DNA from: Deltaproteobacteria bacterium
Lineage (GTDB): Bacteria; Desulfobacterota; Binatia; UBA9968
Direction of reading: 5' to 3'
DNA length: 14,219 nucleotides
Assembly (NCBI GenBank): GCA_005878685.1
Contig: VBLN01000027.1
Span: forward strand, 1 to 14,219
Positions within the stretch are counted from its first letter, which is position 1; each line of letters begins with the position of its first letter. This document shows, piece by piece, positions 13,467 through 14,219 of this stretch. The position numbers and the translations under genes were made by a program. The notes under the pieces are model-generated. The model did no database searches, was not told the DNA's origin, and saw nothing but the letters and a program-made list of their open reading frames with translations.

Positions 13467-14219
13467 TCACGAGATCTGTTCCCGGATGCCGTACCGTTTC
13501 CCGATCTTCTGAGAGATCGACACAAGGATGATCAACAGCAAAAAGATCAGCACGCCAAAAGCGCTGAGTTGCGGGAAATAGCCGTTCTCCCAGAGATAGT
13601 AGATGATCACGGCAGCGGTCCGGTTATTGGCGCGGGAAAGCATCAGAGCGATGGTGAGCTCGCGATAGGCGTGAACCATGACCCAGAACCATCCGGCCAT
13701 CAGCCCGGGCCGAAGCAGCGCGCTGGCCACGGCGGCGGCCTCCTCGAGTTCCGTGTGGATTTGCATCATCGAGTTCGACACGAAGCGAAGGGCTACGGCC
13801 ATGTATCTCGTGACATAGGCGAGCCCGATAATGATCAGCGTACCGATGACCGGCAGGGGGACCAAAAGGTAGAACCACAAAAAAGCGGCACCGAGCACGA
13901 CACTCGGAACGGCGATCGTCGCGAAGCCCAGGAAGTCGAGTGTCTTGCGTCCCGGAACGCGCGTCTTATGGACGAAGTAACTCATGGTGGAAACGAGCAA
14001 CATCACTACGGTGGCCGCGCCTATACCTAAGAGGGTGCTGTTCCACATCGGCTCGATTCCATACGTTTGATCGCTGAGGACTTCCTGATAATTGACGAGC
14101 GTCATCGTATGGAAAATGTCGAGCGTCGGTGGGCGGTAGCGGCGCAGAAAAGAGGTGTAGAGAATAACCAAAAAGGGAAGGCCGGTAATTAGAAAGACGA
14201 GAAAGAAACTGGCGGCGCA
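13467..14219 (-). CDS. Iron-type ABC transporter permease, C-terminal half (5' end outside window), EAA loop shortened
   Basis: The frame is open to the right edge (CAASFFLVFLITGLPFLVILY), so only the last 250 residues are seen; TTG 14171 is internal. Its layout matches the second half of FbpB/SfuB-like two-domain permeases: a hydrophobic start, a soluble stretch with LVNYQEVL, then about five membrane segments (for example STLLGIGAATVVMLLVSTMS, IGTLIIIGLAYV, LSAFGVLIFLLLIILV). The coupling loop reads ELEEAAAVASALLRPGLMAG. In the family about 12 more residues, including the invariant Gly of EAA---G, lie between EEAA and the LLRP that opens the next segment. Their loss would weaken docking to the ATPase. 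The ligand could be iron or another small anion or cation; binding protein and ATPase genes are not in the window. Confidence 0.8.
   Translation of the reverse strand, partial: CAASFFLVFLITGLPFLVILYTSFLRRYRPPTLDIFHTMTLVNYQEVLSDQTYGIEPMWNSTLLGIGAATVVMLLVSTMSYFVHKTRVPGRKTLDFLGFATIAVPSVVLGAAFLWFYLLVPLPVIGTLIIIGLAYVTRYMAVALRFVSNSMMQIHTELEEAAAVASALLRPGLMAGWFWVMVHAYRELTIALMLSRANNRTAAVIIYYLWENGYFPQLSAFGVLIFLLLIILVSISQKIGKRYGIREQIS

Overview
The window looks like accessory chromosome from an uncultivated, fairly GC-rich soil or groundwater bacterium. NitT/TauT-type substrate-binding proteins, an ACMSD-like amidohydrolase, an ECF sigma factor and many AT-rich inverted repeats between genes suggest a deltaproteobacterial, Binatota-like or Rokubacteria-like lineage. 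That placement is inference: there is no rRNA or marker gene here.

Layout, left to right. Positions 2-1752 (+) hold the end of an isochorismatase-family hydrolase, an isopenicillin-N-synthase-like 2OG-Fe(II) oxygenase and a VOC protein. A long hairpin repeat follows, then a broken NMT1/THI5-like substrate-binding protein gene (2019-2964). Positions 3140-6583 (+) are a tightly packed five-gene cluster: ECF sigma factor, an O6-alkylguanine methyltransferase fused to an Ada zinc domain, an AlkA glycosylase, a second methyltransferase, and an oxygenase of the family linked to damaged DNA. After it come an FlK-like thioesterase on an apparently leaderless promoter, a terminator, a cupin, and a second broken copy of the substrate-binding protein (7793-8753). 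The minus-strand part holds a VapBC-type toxin-antitoxin pair, an amidohydrolase with a strong promoter, a small secreted protein, a PAP2-family membrane protein and the C-terminal end of an iron-type ABC permease running off the right edge.

The most coherent system is the sigma-led alkylation-damage cluster. It resembles the Ada adaptive response, but the usual AraC-type DNA-binding part of Ada is absent. The zinc sensor sits at the C-terminus of a methyltransferase, and an ECF sigma factor is the only visible transcriptional regulator.

A second theme is damage to genes. Both substrate-binding protein copies are interrupted by different short deletions. The second methyltransferase lacks seven residues of its substrate loop. 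The oxygenase has a one-base frameshift. The glycosylase overruns its neighbour in a way that one extra A would repair, and the permease lacks most of its EAA loop. This may be real decay, or a consensus or assembly problem; read mapping would separate the two. The two broken copies lie in direct orientation, and their lesions are complementary: one crossover in a 216-base interval would remove exactly 5739 bases and recreate an intact gene.
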